Shown piece after piece: positions 45,922 to 55,181 of a DNA stretch of 64,000 bases. The position numbers were made by a program, and so were the translations under genes. Positions within the stretch are counted from its first letter, which is position 1; each line of letters starts with the position of its first letter. This DNA comes from Rhodopirellula baltica SH 1 (GTDB lineage Bacteria; Planctomycetota; Planctomycetia; Pirellulales; Pirellulaceae), in NCBI RefSeq assembly GCF_000196115.1, contig NC_005027.1:62001-126000 (forward strand). The letters are read 5' to 3'. The notes beneath the pieces are model-generated. The model saw only the letters and a program-made list of their open reading frames with translations, was not told the DNA's origin and ran no database searches.

Positions 45922-46872
45922 TCACGAAGCGACTGGCTCGTCGTTGTTCTCAGGTAGGCCTTCGATGTAGAACCAATTGTGGATTGGTTTCAGAATCTCT
46001 TTGACTTCAGCAACCAGCGTTTCGTCGATGGGCTCTTGCGCCCACTCAACCCACTGAGCGACTCGGTTTGGGTTGGCCGACCCGGGAATACAAGTCGCGA
46101 AATCTTCGTTTGCGATGCTGAACTGAAGTGCAATTTTGGCGATGTCACTGCCGCGATCGGCGCAGTGTTTGGCTGCGGCGGCAGCAACCTCACGAACTTG
46201 CGGAGTTGCTTTGTGCCAAGGTGGCAATTCCGCGTTGGTCAACAGACGCGCCGAGAACGGAGCGCCGTTCATCAGACCAACACCTTTCTCTTTTGCCAAA
46301 GGCACCAACTCGAGTGCCATGTCGTTTTGCAGCGTGTAGTGGTTGTACGTCAGCAAGCAATCAATGTCTGTGTTTGCCATCACGTACTTGAACATCTTCA
46401 TCGGGTAACCACTGACCCCGACGTATCGGACTTTGCCCTTCGCGATTTCGCGTCGGATCGCGGGAATCGTTTCCTCGACAATCTGCGACATCTCGACAAA
46501 TTCCAAATCGTGACACAGCACGATGTCGAGATGGTCAACCTTCATTCGTTCAAGCGACGTGTCGATGCTTTCGGTAACGCGTTTGGCACTGAAGTCGAAA
46601 TGCTCGCCGGTGTAACGCCCGAGTTTGGTCCCCAGGTAGTACTGATCACGTGGAATATCAGGCAGGACTCGACCAAGCATCATCTCACTCATCCCGCGTC
46701 CATAGAACGCGGCGGTGTCGATGAAGTTCATGCCGCTGTCGAGTGCGACCCGAACAGCTTGCAAGCTCTCACCCAAATCGACGCTTCGGAACTCCTGTCC
46801 GATCGAAGACGCTCCAAACGAAAGCGTCGTGAGTTCCATATCCGTTTGGCCTAAACGTCGGCGAGGCAGCAT
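45922..46872 (-). CDS. aldo/keto reductase
   Basis: 316 residues from the ATG at 46872 (MLPRRRLGQTDMELTTLSFG, the usual family start); an upstream in-frame ATG at 46965 gives an unrelated basic leader. NAD(P)H-dependent oxidoreductase barrel with the catalytic tetrad region: NFIDTAAFYGRGMSE (Asp, Tyr), a Lys in YLGTKLGRY, and the His in DIVLCHDLEF. The L-fucose/D-threo-aldose dehydrogenase-like branch fits best (PGSANPNRVAQWVEW). It follows the isomerase-like gene in the same orientation, about 320 bases away across a repeat cluster. Confidence 0.9.
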   Translation of the reverse strand: MLPRRRLGQTDMELTTLSFGASSIGQEFRSVDLGESLQAVRVALDSGMNFIDTAAFYGRGMSEMMLGRVLPDIPRDQYYLGTKLGRYTGEHFDFSAKRVTESIDTSLERMKVDHLDIVLCHDLEFVEMSQIVEETIPAIRREIAKGKVRYVGVSGYPMKMFKYVMANTDIDCLLTYNHYTLQNDMALELVPLAKEKGVGLMNGAPFSARLLTNAELPPWHKATPQVREVAAAAAKHCADRGSDIAKIALQFSIANEDFATCIPGSANPNRVAQWVEWAQEPIDETLVAEVKEILKPIHNWFYIEGLPENNDEPVAS

Positions 46873-47056
46873 CTTGGCAGTTCTTGGGGTTAGATGGTGG
46901 TGGCGGATTCCAGGGCGACAAGATGCAGCGAGTGTAACCTCGCGTTGCCGCCGATGCCAACGCACCCGATCCCAAAGAAACCATGCCCAGGGCTATAGAT
47001 TAGAACGCCAATGCCAAGGTTTTACGCTTCGCCATCGCTCTGCCCTTGGGCCATGC

Positions 47057-47108
47057 AAAAAGGCCGGAGGTCGACGCACGATTGACTCGTGCACCCACCT
47101 CCGGCCTT
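47057..47108 (-). terminator. Rho-independent terminator
   Basis: On the minus strand AGGCCGGAGGT (47098-47108) pairs with ACCTCCGGCCT (47061-47071), followed by TTTTTGC. A small inner dyad GCACGA/TCGTGC lies in the loop. It would end transcription of the gene at 47385-49136. Confidence 0.8.
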
Positions 47109-47146
47109 TGTCATCACGATCACGCTCGCGGCGTCATCGTCACTTA

Positions 47147-47263
47147 GCAGCCTGTTGATTTCGTCGCATACCGAATGACAACAATTTGCCGATAGGCGTC
47201 AGCCCTGGTTGGCGTCTGACTAACCGCCGCTAACGCGGTACGGCTCATCAAATCGACAACCCG
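47147..47263. repeat. dispersed intergenic repeat, copy 2 (about 117 bp)
   Basis: Closely matches 44608-44723: shared blocks are CTGTT-ATTT at the left end, the central GGTTGGCGTCT, CCGC-AACGCGGTACGGCTCA and AAATC-ACA at the right end. Ends form an imperfect inverted repeat. Confidence 0.75.
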
Positions 47264-47384
47264 TTCAGACTCAGCGAAAAATAAGTGGCCTAGGCTTCCA
47301 GCCTTCGATTCTGCGAAACACAGGCGGGAAGCCTAGGCTGCGTCTGCTGTCCGACACTTGTTTTTCGCTCGTTGCTTCGTCGAA

Positions 47385-49136
47385 CTACCGCAAACTGGAT
47401 CCAAACGCGGTCTTGAGCTTGCCAAGGTACTGATCAGCTCCATTGATTTCGCTCAGAATTTTTCGGCTGAGATCTTCTACTGATTTGTCAGCCTTGGCCA
47501 ACAACGATTGAGCTTGGTTTTGTTGTGCAAGCATCCACTCGTTCAGCTCCAACATCTGCTCACGATGAGCCTCATCAACCTTGGCAGCAACCTTTGCTTT
47601 GGAAGCTTCCATTTGGCTGGCGATGGCCGTCTTGGCGGCGTCGTTGAAGACCTGACCCAGGTTGGTGTTCAGCTTCAGATCCAAATCTTCCCAAGTTCCA
47701 TTGAACTCAGCATCGATCTCGACGTGGTCCACGTTGGCGAGTGATTGATTCATTTGGATCGCCGCCGTCGAAGCTCCCGCGTCGCCTTTGACATCCAAAC
47801 GCATGTTGACGCCGGTTTGTTTGCTGACCAAACGACCTTCGAGATGTTCACCGCGGCTGCTCAACTGCACCCATACTTCGCGAACGCCACCTGCGATTGC
47901 GACTCCAACGTCTTTGCCACGTCCCAAGTGAATCGGGTCGGCATCCATTTGAGGCCAGTGAAGGGTCAGACGATCGAGTTGCTCGCCTTGTCGACGATCG
48001 CGAACGTAGTCGACATCAACGGTCTCAGGACCTTCCAACCGCAAGCGAGCTCGCGTTGGATCGGCCAACAATTCTGGTGTCGGCGTCATGTTCTCGACCA
48101 CGCCCGTCAACGTGAAGACTTTGCCGTCGGCACGCATCGTGCCGCTGACGTCACAGTGACGGATCATCAATTCCGGACGTCGATTGCGTCCGAGGAAGTC
48201 ATAGTCTTCACCACGAACTCGTTCGGTATCGGGTGCAACGACGGTGTAGTTGGCGAGCGTACGTCCGCTGTCGAGGTAGTCACGCAATTGCGAGAGCGAA
48301 CGTCGAATTTCGGCACTGACCAAATCGACTCCAAAGTTTTTTGACTCGCTCAGGTCGCCTGGCACAAACGCGTCGACCTTGTCGAGGTCAGCTTGCTTTG
48401 CTTTTTCCAAACGAGCCAAGTCGCTCTTCATTTGATCGGGCATCGCGTTCATTGCGTTGCGCAACGAAATCAGCTGTTCACGAGCGGCTTCGGATTCAGC
48501 CAACGTGCGCTGCAATTCCGGCCAATCTCGCAATGGGTTGTCGATCCCGCTGGCTGCTTCGCGAATGGTTTCGACGCGTTTTTCCAGTTCTTTGGTTTGT
48601 TGAACCAAACGCTCGTACTCGCTTTTCCAACGACGTCGAATCTCTTCCCCGGTGCGAACGGTTTGGAGATCCTTGCCCATCGCTTCGGCACGAGCACTCA
48701 GCCCGTTTGTTGCCGACGAAAGCAAGTTTCCGATCATCGAAGGACCGGACGCTTCCGTTTCGTCCGGCGTTTCTTCCAGGTGTCCGCTCGTTTCGCGAGT
48801 GGTTCCGATTTGTAAACCAGCGATGCTGCCTTGTCGAATCACCCAGCGTCGACGGAGCAACGCATCGCCGTCGATGACCAAGTTCACCGAGTCCGCTTGG
48901 AAAGCGTTCCGGAACTCTTTGTCATCACGTGGATCAGCGACATGCACCGAATCGAATTGGATCTGGGGTGGAAAGAGGCCAACGCGAGTCGCACCGATAT
49001 CGGCTCGGGCTCCCGTCGAGGCTTCCAACCCGCGAACCGTGATGTAGCTGGCCATCGGGCCGAGGCCCCAAAACAGCAGCATCAAAATGGTCGCGACAAC
49101 GATAAGCCGTGTCAGTAAGAATCTCCAACGAATCAT
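47385..49136 (-). CDS. TIGR03545-like membrane-anchored protein
   Basis: 583 residues. One N-terminal membrane helix (LIVVATILMLLFWGLGPMAS) precedes a large periplasmic region. The segment ADIGATRVGLFPPQIQFDSV recalls AsmA-like lipid-transport proteins. A long charged coiled coil spans about 165-260 (RWKSEYERLVQQTKELEKRV). It fits the TIGR03545 family, whose genes typically sit beside TIGR03546 genes, as here: the start overlaps the stop of the upstream gene by ATGA. Role is unknown, perhaps envelope maintenance. A terminator lies downstream. Confidence 0.8.
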   Translation of the reverse strand: MIRWRFLLTRLIVVATILMLLFWGLGPMASYITVRGLEASTGARADIGATRVGLFPPQIQFDSVHVADPRDDKEFRNAFQADSVNLVIDGDALLRRRWVIRQGSIAGLQIGTTRETSGHLEETPDETEASGPSMIGNLLSSATNGLSARAEAMGKDLQTVRTGEEIRRRWKSEYERLVQQTKELEKRVETIREAASGIDNPLRDWPELQRTLAESEAAREQLISLRNAMNAMPDQMKSDLARLEKAKQADLDKVDAFVPGDLSESKNFGVDLVSAEIRRSLSQLRDYLDSGRTLANYTVVAPDTERVRGEDYDFLGRNRRPELMIRHCDVSGTMRADGKVFTLTGVVENMTPTPELLADPTRARLRLEGPETVDVDYVRDRRQGEQLDRLTLHWPQMDADPIHLGRGKDVGVAIAGGVREVWVQLSSRGEHLEGRLVSKQTGVNMRLDVKGDAGASTAAIQMNQSLANVDHVEIDAEFNGTWEDLDLKLNTNLGQVFNDAAKTAIASQMEASKAKVAAKVDEAHREQMLELNEWMLAQQNQAQSLLAKADKSVEDLSRKILSEINGADQYLGKLKTAFGSSLR

Positions 49137-50095
49137 GCTGCATCCTTGTCTTGCGAATCGCGCAATTGACGAAGCAGATAACTGAGCGCTTCATCGATTT
49201 TATGTTGGTCGTCGTTCGTGGTCAGGGCTGGGCGATTGGAGTTGCCCGATCCCAATGCCACGGCCTTCTCGTTTGACATCGAATGCAGATCGGAATCCGC
49301 GTCGAGGACTTCGATGTGAGTTGTGTTTTGTTTGGAGGAAACGTCGCTCGCGGGTGCGTCAATCGCTGCGGAGGCTCGTTTCGAATCGGCACGTTCATCT
49401 CGATATGGCGAGATCTTAGCCAGGACCGGTTCCGCACCATCGACGCGGCGAAAATCAAAGACGCGTCCTGAACTGGCTTCGGAATCAAAAGCAATCGCAT
49501 CGACGGTCGACGAATCCGATTCCTGTGCAGTATCAGGCGCGAAGTGCGGCTCCGATACTTTGCTGTGTGGCGCGTCGACGAAGTGTTGCTCCGTGTTTTG
49601 TGAACGTCGCTTGCGAGCGGGTGTCACAACAACATCGTCTTCCAAATCATCGTCTTCGTTCCAGTTGCCCGAGACCGCTTTGAACATCGGATAAGAAATT
49701 GCAAAGGCGGGAACCAGCGAAATCAGGCCGATCAGAAAGCTTCCCATCACGACGGTGTTGTTCAGGTCTGTCCAAGGCACCAGCGGAAAGTCCCACGCTT
49801 GGGCCATCACTTCGGACACGCCTTGTTGCGAGAAAAACCACTGGGCAAATTGATCCGAAATCGGATCCAACCGAGGTGCAACCATCGTTACACCGATTGC
49901 CGTCAGAGCGACCATCGCGTGGTTGACACGCAACATCAGAACTCCGAACACCAACGCAACTGCCAACAGGTTGCCGTGAGGGATCAGGCCGATGAGAAGG
50001 CCCAATGCCAATCCCCAGGCGAGCTGAGAAGGATATTTCCTCCCCGCGATCGCTTTGCGAAGACTGCTGAGCAGCTTGATCGAAAACAGAATCAT
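49133..50095 (-). CDS. TIGR03546-like (DUF2062-related) membrane protein with acidic tail
   Basis: 320 residues from the ATG at 50095, chosen because MILFSIKLLSSLRKAIAGRK matches the usual start; an in-frame Met at 50158 lies upstream. The first about 165 residues carry the family pattern QLAWGLALGLLIGLIPHGNL, LMLRVNHAMVALTAIG, PLVPWTDLNNTVVMGSFLIG and two or three membrane segments. The C-terminal about 150 residues are acidic and Ser/Asp-rich, longer than typical members of about 160 residues. Coupled by ATGA overlap to the TIGR03545-like gene. Function unknown. Confidence 0.82.
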   Translation of the reverse strand: MILFSIKLLSSLRKAIAGRKYPSQLAWGLALGLLIGLIPHGNLLAVALVFGVLMLRVNHAMVALTAIGVTMVAPRLDPISDQFAQWFFSQQGVSEVMAQAWDFPLVPWTDLNNTVVMGSFLIGLISLVPAFAISYPMFKAVSGNWNEDDDLEDDVVVTPARKRRSQNTEQHFVDAPHSKVSEPHFAPDTAQESDSSTVDAIAFDSEASSGRVFDFRRVDGAEPVLAKISPYRDERADSKRASAAIDAPASDVSSKQNTTHIEVLDADSDLHSMSNEKAVALGSGNSNRPALTTNDDQHKIDEALSYLLRQLRDSQDKDAA

Positions 50096-50418
50096 AAAAC
50101 TCGGCCCACGCGGCTGATCGATGGATGTAACAACTGGAATCCTCGTCATCATCGGCATCTCGAGGACAACTATTTAGTACAACCGGCAAATTCGGTGCTG
50201 CCAGACCAATCGGCGATTCATGCATCACAACGCGGCAACGAATGGATCGCCCTGCTCTATGGACTCTATTGAGTTTCACAGGCGTTTTCCCCTGCCTTTG
50301 ATTGCAAGGAAGCTCGCGGAACCGAATCCGTTTCGCTGACATCTTGAGTCGATCTGTTACAATGAGTTTCCCGCCCACTCTCCTTCCCATCTTGCCATTC
50401 ATCGTGGTTTCTCCACCC
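50096..50418. promoter_or_regulatory. divergent intergenic region, TIGR03546-like versus PSCyt gene
   Basis: 323 bases between two outward-reading genes. Alternative in-frame starts of both genes fall here (50158 on the minus strand, 50362 on the plus strand). I find no clear promoter boxes by eye, and no RNA gene. Confidence 0.4.
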
Positions 50419-53400
50419 ATGCATTTCCGATTGCTCCCTTTTGATTTTTTACGGTGGACGACCGTTTGTTTGCTCGGGCTAAGCAGTTCCTGGCTCGTCA
50501 GCGCTTCGGCCGACGAACCTGAGATCTCGTTCAATCAAGACATCCGGTCGATCCTTTCCGAGAACTGCTACTTCTGTCACGGACCGGATGAGAACAATCG
50601 CCAAGCCGGTTTGCGGCTGGATGTTCGCGAGGAAGCGATCGACTATGCCGCGATTGTGCCCGAGGACGTCGATGGCAGCGAATTGGTCGCGCGAATCGAT
50701 CATGAAGATCCGGAACTGGTCATGCCACCGCCGGATTCGCACAAGACATTGACCGAGAAACAAAAGCAATTGTTGAAGGCGTGGATCGCTCAGGGTGCCC
50801 CTTACGAGGAACACTGGTCGTTCAGTCCGATCCAGCGCCCCGAAGTCCCCGATCTGACAAAGTGGGATGAAACGGTCGAAAGCAATGATGTTCACCCGGT
50901 GGATGCTTTCATACGCGCCCGTTTGCTGGCGAAGGGTCACGATCTTTCCGGTCCAGCGAGACCGGATCGATTGCTTCGACGAATGCATTTGGATCTGGTT
51001 GGATTGCCGCCAACTTGGGAGGAAACCCAAGACTTCTTCACTCGCGTTCAGGAGACGCAGGCATCCGCCGACGCTCGGTCAGCACTCATTGATCAACAAC
51101 TGAACGAACTATTCGAAAACCCACATCACGGTGAACGCATGGCGGCGTTCTGGTTGGACTTGGTCCGATTCGCGGACACGGTTGGTTACCACGGCGACCA
51201 AAACCAACACATTTTCCCCTATCGGGACTGGGTGATCGACGCCTTCCAAAACAACATGCCGTTTGACGAGTTCACGATCAAACAACTCGCCGGCGACTTG
51301 CTGCCGAACCCAAAAACGGATGACTTGATTGCGTCAGGTTTCAATCGACTGAACATGATCACCCGCGAAGGCGGTGCTCAACCCGGTGAGTACTTGTCCA
51401 AGTATGCGACCGACCGCGTCCGAACCGTCGGCATGGCGTGGATGGGGCTGACCACGGGATGCGCCGAATGTCACGATCACAAATTCGACCCGTTCACCGC
51501 CAAGGATTTTTATTCGTTGGGTGCGTTCTTCGCGGACATCGAACAGTGGGGTGTCTACAGCGATTATGGATACACGCCCAACCCTGACTTGAAGGGATAC
51601 AACAACAACTTCCCATTCCCTCCAGAAATCGAACTCACCAGCCCCGCCTTGTTGCGAGAGCAAACGCAAGCCAAACAGGAACTCATTCAGCTGGCTCGAT
51701 TGCAATTGGCGGCAATGCCCGACGACCAAAAGACCGCCGCGAATGATTGGCTGGCAAACGTCAACGGTTGGCTCGAACGAGAAGCCGATGGTTGGCAGTC
51801 GCTTCCGATGGCTTCCGTCCCATCGAAGGACAAAAAAGTTCAAGCATGGACGGCCAACGATGAATCGGTCTCGCTCGGATCTTTGTCGCCACAGTCAATC
51901 CAAGTCAACCTGCTGACGGCGGCCAACCAGTCACCTCAAAATGTCGAAGTCCGCTTCTACATCGAGGAGACCAAACCGCCAACGTCGGAAGAATCCGGGT
52001 CAGAAGAACCAAAGGACGAGAAAAAGGAAGAAGCAAAGCGAACTCGCACGGACGTTTCAGTTTCATTCGCCCGAGCCAACCGCTGGTTGCCCTCTTTCTC
52101 CAGCACGGTCGCTCAGCAAAACGTTGCTTCCCGTTGGTCCGTCCCGGCGACCGACGCTGCCGGACGCGCGGTCAAACAGCGTCCGCATCAGTTCATGATC
52201 GATCAATCCAAACACGCTGACGATCCGATGCGAGCGGTGTTTGAGCTGTCGGGACCGCTGCAATTGAAGGAAGGTCAGTCATTGATCGCGGAGATCAAAG
52301 GATTGGCTAGCGACACCGAAGTGACATTCGAGTCGTCGCCGTTGGTCCGGTTGCGACCGTTTGATGCAGCGGAATTGGAGGCGATTCAGATCTGCGACTC
52401 AATCAGCCAACCCAACGCCTTGTTGAGCTGGATGATGTCCAATCCCAAACAAGCCAAAGATGCCGGTGCGATCAAACATTGGCGTGACCGCTACCTCGCC
52501 TGCCGCGACGGGCGGACATGGACGATGGTGACGAAAGCAACCGAGCCAATGGAAGTGCGAGTCTTGCCGCGTGGCAATTGGCAGGACAAATCCGGCGCCG
52601 TTGTTGAACCCGCCACACCGGGTTTCCTCGGAAGCTATGGCATCGCAACGGACAAAGAAGCAGACAACAAAGACGCCAATGCCAAACGTCTCACCCGTTT
52701 GGATCTGGCTCGCTGGATCGTGCATCGAGACAATCCGTTGACAGCCCGAGTGGTCGCGAACCGACTTTGGAAGCAATTCTTCGGCGTCGGTTTGACCGCG
52801 GCGGTCGATGACTTGGGTGCTCAAGGCGACCCGCCTTCGCATCCGGAACTGCTTGACTATCTCGCGATCGAACTGATCGATTCCGGTTGGGATCTACGGC
52901 ACGTGACTCGTTTGATTTTGACCAGCCGAACGTATCAGCAGGACAGTCGCGTTCGACCGGAGTTGTCTGAAATCGATCCCGAGAACCGCTTGCTGTCTTA
53001 CCACCCACCGCGTCGTTTGGAGGCGGAGATCGTTCGCGACAACGCGTTGGCTGTCTCGGGTTTGCTGAACCTCGAAATCGGTGGCCCATCGGTCAAACCA
53101 TATCAACCGGATGGCTACTACTCGAACCTGCAATTCCCCAGCCGCAGCTATCGCTCGACAGCCGGCGACAATCAATACCGTCGCGGGATCTACATGCACT
53201 GGCAGCGAACGTTTTTGCACCCAATGCTCGCCAACTTCGACGCCCCCAGTCGTGAGGATTGCGTCGCGATTCGAGCCAACGCGAACACGCCTCAACAGGC
53301 GCTAACGTTGCTTAACGATCCGACCTTCATCGAAGCAGCCAGCGAACTGGCGTGGAACATGATCGAGCAGAAGGAGTCGGATGAAACTCGGTTGCGCACG

Positions 53401-53646
53401 ATGGTTCGCCGATCGCTTCAACGCGATGCGACCAGCGAAGAGATCGAACGACTCACGGTCTTTTTGAATCAACAGCGTGAGCTATTCCTCGCCGACGAAG
53501 CTTTGTCGGTTCAATTGACCAGCATCGGCCAATCCGCCACACGGCACAACGAATCGCTTTCGCCCGCCGATCGTGCTGAGTGGGCCGCCTGGACCGCGAC
53601 GGCCCGCATCGTTCTGAACCTGCACGAAACCATCACCCGCTACTAA
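50419..53646 (+). CDS. PSCyt1/DUF1549/DUF1553 planctomycete cytochrome c-type protein
   Basis: 1,075 residues from the ATG at 50419, which places a signal peptide (TTVCLLGLSSSWLVSASA) at the N-terminus; ATG 50362 is also in frame. A PSCyt1 domain carries the haem-binding motif CYFCH within ILSENCYFCHGPDEN, then PSCyt2/DUF1549 (VDAFIRARLLAKG, LDLVGLPPTWEE, WLDLVRFADTVGYHGDQN) with a second CxxCH (CAECH). A variable beta-rich middle follows, and the C-terminal DUF1553 shows LARWIVHRDNPLTARVVANR, RTYQQDSR and MLANFDAPSRE. Followed by a DUF1501 gene, the standard partner. Probably a periplasmic redox or degradative enzyme complex; role not established. Confidence 0.93.
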   Translation: MHFRLLPFDFLRWTTVCLLGLSSSWLVSASADEPEISFNQDIRSILSENCYFCHGPDENNRQAGLRLDVREEAIDYAAIVPEDVDGSELVARIDHEDPELVMPPPDSHKTLTEKQKQLLKAWIAQGAPYEEHWSFSPIQRPEVPDLTKWDETVESNDVHPVDAFIRARLLAKGHDLSGPARPDRLLRRMHLDLVGLPPTWEETQDFFTRVQETQASADARSALIDQQLNELFENPHHGERMAAFWLDLVRFADTVGYHGDQNQHIFPYRDWVIDAFQNNMPFDEFTIKQLAGDLLPNPKTDDLIASGFNRLNMITREGGAQPGEYLSKYATDRVRTVGMAWMGLTTGCAECHDHKFDPFTAKDFYSLGAFFADIEQWGVYSDYGYTPNPDLKGYNNNFPFPPEIELTSPALLREQTQAKQELIQLARLQLAAMPDDQKTAANDWLANVNGWLEREADGWQSLPMASVPSKDKKVQAWTANDESVSLGSLSPQSIQVNLLTAANQSPQNVEVRFYIEETKPPTSEESGSEEPKDEKKEEAKRTRTDVSVSFARANRWLPSFSSTVAQQNVASRWSVPATDAAGRAVKQRPHQFMIDQSKHADDPMRAVFELSGPLQLKEGQSLIAEIKGLASDTEVTFESSPLVRLRPFDAAELEAIQICDSISQPNALLSWMMSNPKQAKDAGAIKHWRDRYLACRDGRTWTMVTKATEPMEVRVLPRGNWQDKSGAVVEPATPGFLGSYGIATDKEADNKDANAKRLTRLDLARWIVHRDNPLTARVVANRLWKQFFGVGLTAAVDDLGAQGDPPSHPELLDYLAIELIDSGWDLRHVTRLILTSRTYQQDSRVRPELSEIDPENRLLSYHPPRRLEAEIVRDNALAVSGLLNLEIGGPSVKPYQPDGYYSNLQFPSRSYRSTAGDNQYRRGIYMHWQRTFLHPMLANFDAPSREDCVAIRANANTPQQALTLLNDPTFIEAASELAWNMIEQKESDETRLRTMVRRSLQRDATSEEIERLTVFLNQQRELFLADEALSVQLTSIGQSATRHNESLSPADRAEWAAWTATARIVLNLHETITRY

Positions 53647-53661
53647 GAAACGTTTGGGAAT

Positions 53662-53728
53662 AAAGTGTCAGGTACCTTTTGCCGGAACGGCTCATGGGGT
53701 GCTTCGCACAAAAGGTACCTGACACTTT
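53662..53728. terminator. 20-bp perfect inverted repeat between PSCyt and DUF1501 genes
   Basis: Arms 53662-53681 (AAAGTGTCAGGTACCTTTTG) and 53709-53728, loop of 27 bases, then a T run continuing to 53730. It can act as a terminator. However, the GTGTCAGGTACCTTTT sequence is, from memory, a recurrent dispersed repeat in many genomes, so it may instead be a mobile palindromic repeat. Confidence 0.65.
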
Positions 53729-53764
53729 TTCCCGCTCATTGCTAAGCCATCCTAAAATCACATC

Positions 53765-55177
53765 ATGAATTCTTTCCCAACCATTCAGCGGCGTAGCTTT
53801 CTCAAGAGCGGCACGTACAGCGTCGGCATGGCCGCGCTGGGTTCGATGCTCGCTCGCGAAAGCCAAGCCAGCCAATCGGATTCGCCTCAGCCACACTTTC
53901 CCGGCACAGCGAAAACAGTCATCCACCTCTGCATGGCGGGCGGACCCAGCCACGTTGAATCGCTCGACCCGAAACCGGAACTGGACAAGATCAACGACCA
54001 GCCTTTTCCGGCTTCGATGACCGACGGTCAACAGCTCGCGCAGCTTCAAGGATCGAAACTTGTCGCTCGTGGATCCTTTTGCAAATTCAAAAAGTGGGGC
54101 CAATCAGGTCTCGAAATCAGCGAACTGTTTCCGAACATCGGATCGGTTGCCGACGACCTGTGCATCATCCGATCGATGCACACCGAACAAATCAATCACG
54201 ACCCAGCTCACGCCTTCATGAACACGGGATCGATCCAAAAAGGTCGTCCCAGCATGGGCTCGTGGTTTTTGTATGGCTTGGGCGCCGAAACCGATTCGCT
54301 GCCAGGTTTCATCGTTTTCACCAGCCAAGGCCGTCACGGGGCGCAACCTGTTTCTGCGCGTCAGTGGAAAGCGGGTTTCCTTCCTAGCCGGTTCCAGGGC
54401 GTCCAGTTCCAATCGCGAGGCGACGCGGTTCATTATGTTCGTCCGCCCGGCGGCATCACCGACACGACTCAGCGAGCGACGATCGAAGCAGTCAACGCGT
54501 TCAACCAAGATTTGCTAGCCGATCGCGGCGACTCCGAAATCGCGACTCGCATCAGCCAATACGAAATGGCGTTCCGAATGCAAACGTCGGTGCCGGAACT
54601 CGCCGACATGTCCGATGAGTCGCAAGAAACATTGGACCTGTACGGTGTGACCAAGCCCGGCGATGGATCATTCGCCAGCAACTGTTTGATGGCTCGGCGG
54701 TTGGCGGAACGCGGCGTTCGGTTCATCCAGCTCTACCATCGTGCGTGGGATCACCACAGCAATCTAGAAGTCGGCATGAAGGACAGTGCCAAAGCGGTCG
54801 ACCAAGCTTCAGCAGCGTTGATTCAAGACCTGAAACGTCGCGGCATGCTCGACGACACGCTGGTCATCTGGGGTGGCGAGTTCGGTCGAACTCCAATGAA
54901 ACAAGGCTCCGGCCGCGACCACCACATCAACGCGTTTTCGTTGTGGATGGCCGGTGGTGGCGTCAAAGGTGGCATCTCGTACGGCAACTCAGATGAACTT
55001 GGCTACCGTTACTTGAAAGACGGCGAAGAAACTCACGTTCGTGATCTGCATGCAACGATGCTGCACACTTGTGGACTCGACCACATGAAGCTGTCGGCCA
55101 AGTACCAGGGTCTCGACGTTCGTTTGACCGGGGTCGAACCCGCTCGTGTCCTGAAACCGATTCTGAAGAATGCTTGA
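53765..55177 (+). CDS. DUF1501 family Tat-exported protein
   Basis: 470 residues. N-terminal twin-arginine signal QRRSFLKSGTYSVGMAALGS. Then the DUF1501 pattern: KTVIHLCMAGGPSHVESLDP, FKKWGQSGLEISELFPNIG, MHTEQINHDPAHAFMNTGS, GLPGF-like LPGFIVFTS, HRAWDHHSNLEVGMKD, VIWGGEFGRTPMKQGSGRDH. The fold is alkaline-phosphatase/sulfatase-like, and His/Asp residues in these motifs probably bind metals. Always found next to PSCyt genes, as here (119-bp gap with an inverted repeat). Enzymatic activity is not established. Confidence 0.93.
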   Translation: MNSFPTIQRRSFLKSGTYSVGMAALGSMLARESQASQSDSPQPHFPGTAKTVIHLCMAGGPSHVESLDPKPELDKINDQPFPASMTDGQQLAQLQGSKLVARGSFCKFKKWGQSGLEISELFPNIGSVADDLCIIRSMHTEQINHDPAHAFMNTGSIQKGRPSMGSWFLYGLGAETDSLPGFIVFTSQGRHGAQPVSARQWKAGFLPSRFQGVQFQSRGDAVHYVRPPGGITDTTQRATIEAVNAFNQDLLADRGDSEIATRISQYEMAFRMQTSVPELADMSDESQETLDLYGVTKPGDGSFASNCLMARRLAERGVRFIQLYHRAWDHHSNLEVGMKDSAKAVDQASAALIQDLKRRGMLDDTLVIWGGEFGRTPMKQGSGRDHHINAFSLWMAGGGVKGGISYGNSDELGYRYLKDGEETHVRDLHATMLHTCGLDHMKLSAKYQGLDVRLTGVEPARVLKPILKNA

Positions 55178-55181
55178 TCGG

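Larger units (their letters stand above)
46873..47384. other. intergenic region with terminator and dispersed repeat
   Basis: 512 bases without a supported gene. Contents: a start region for the reductase, a strong terminator (47057-47108), a full copy of the dispersed repeat (47147-47263), and an inverted pair TGGCCTAGGCTTCCAGCC / GGCGGGAAGCCTAGGCTG (about 47283-47342) just downstream of the TIGR03545-like gene. Confidence 0.6.
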
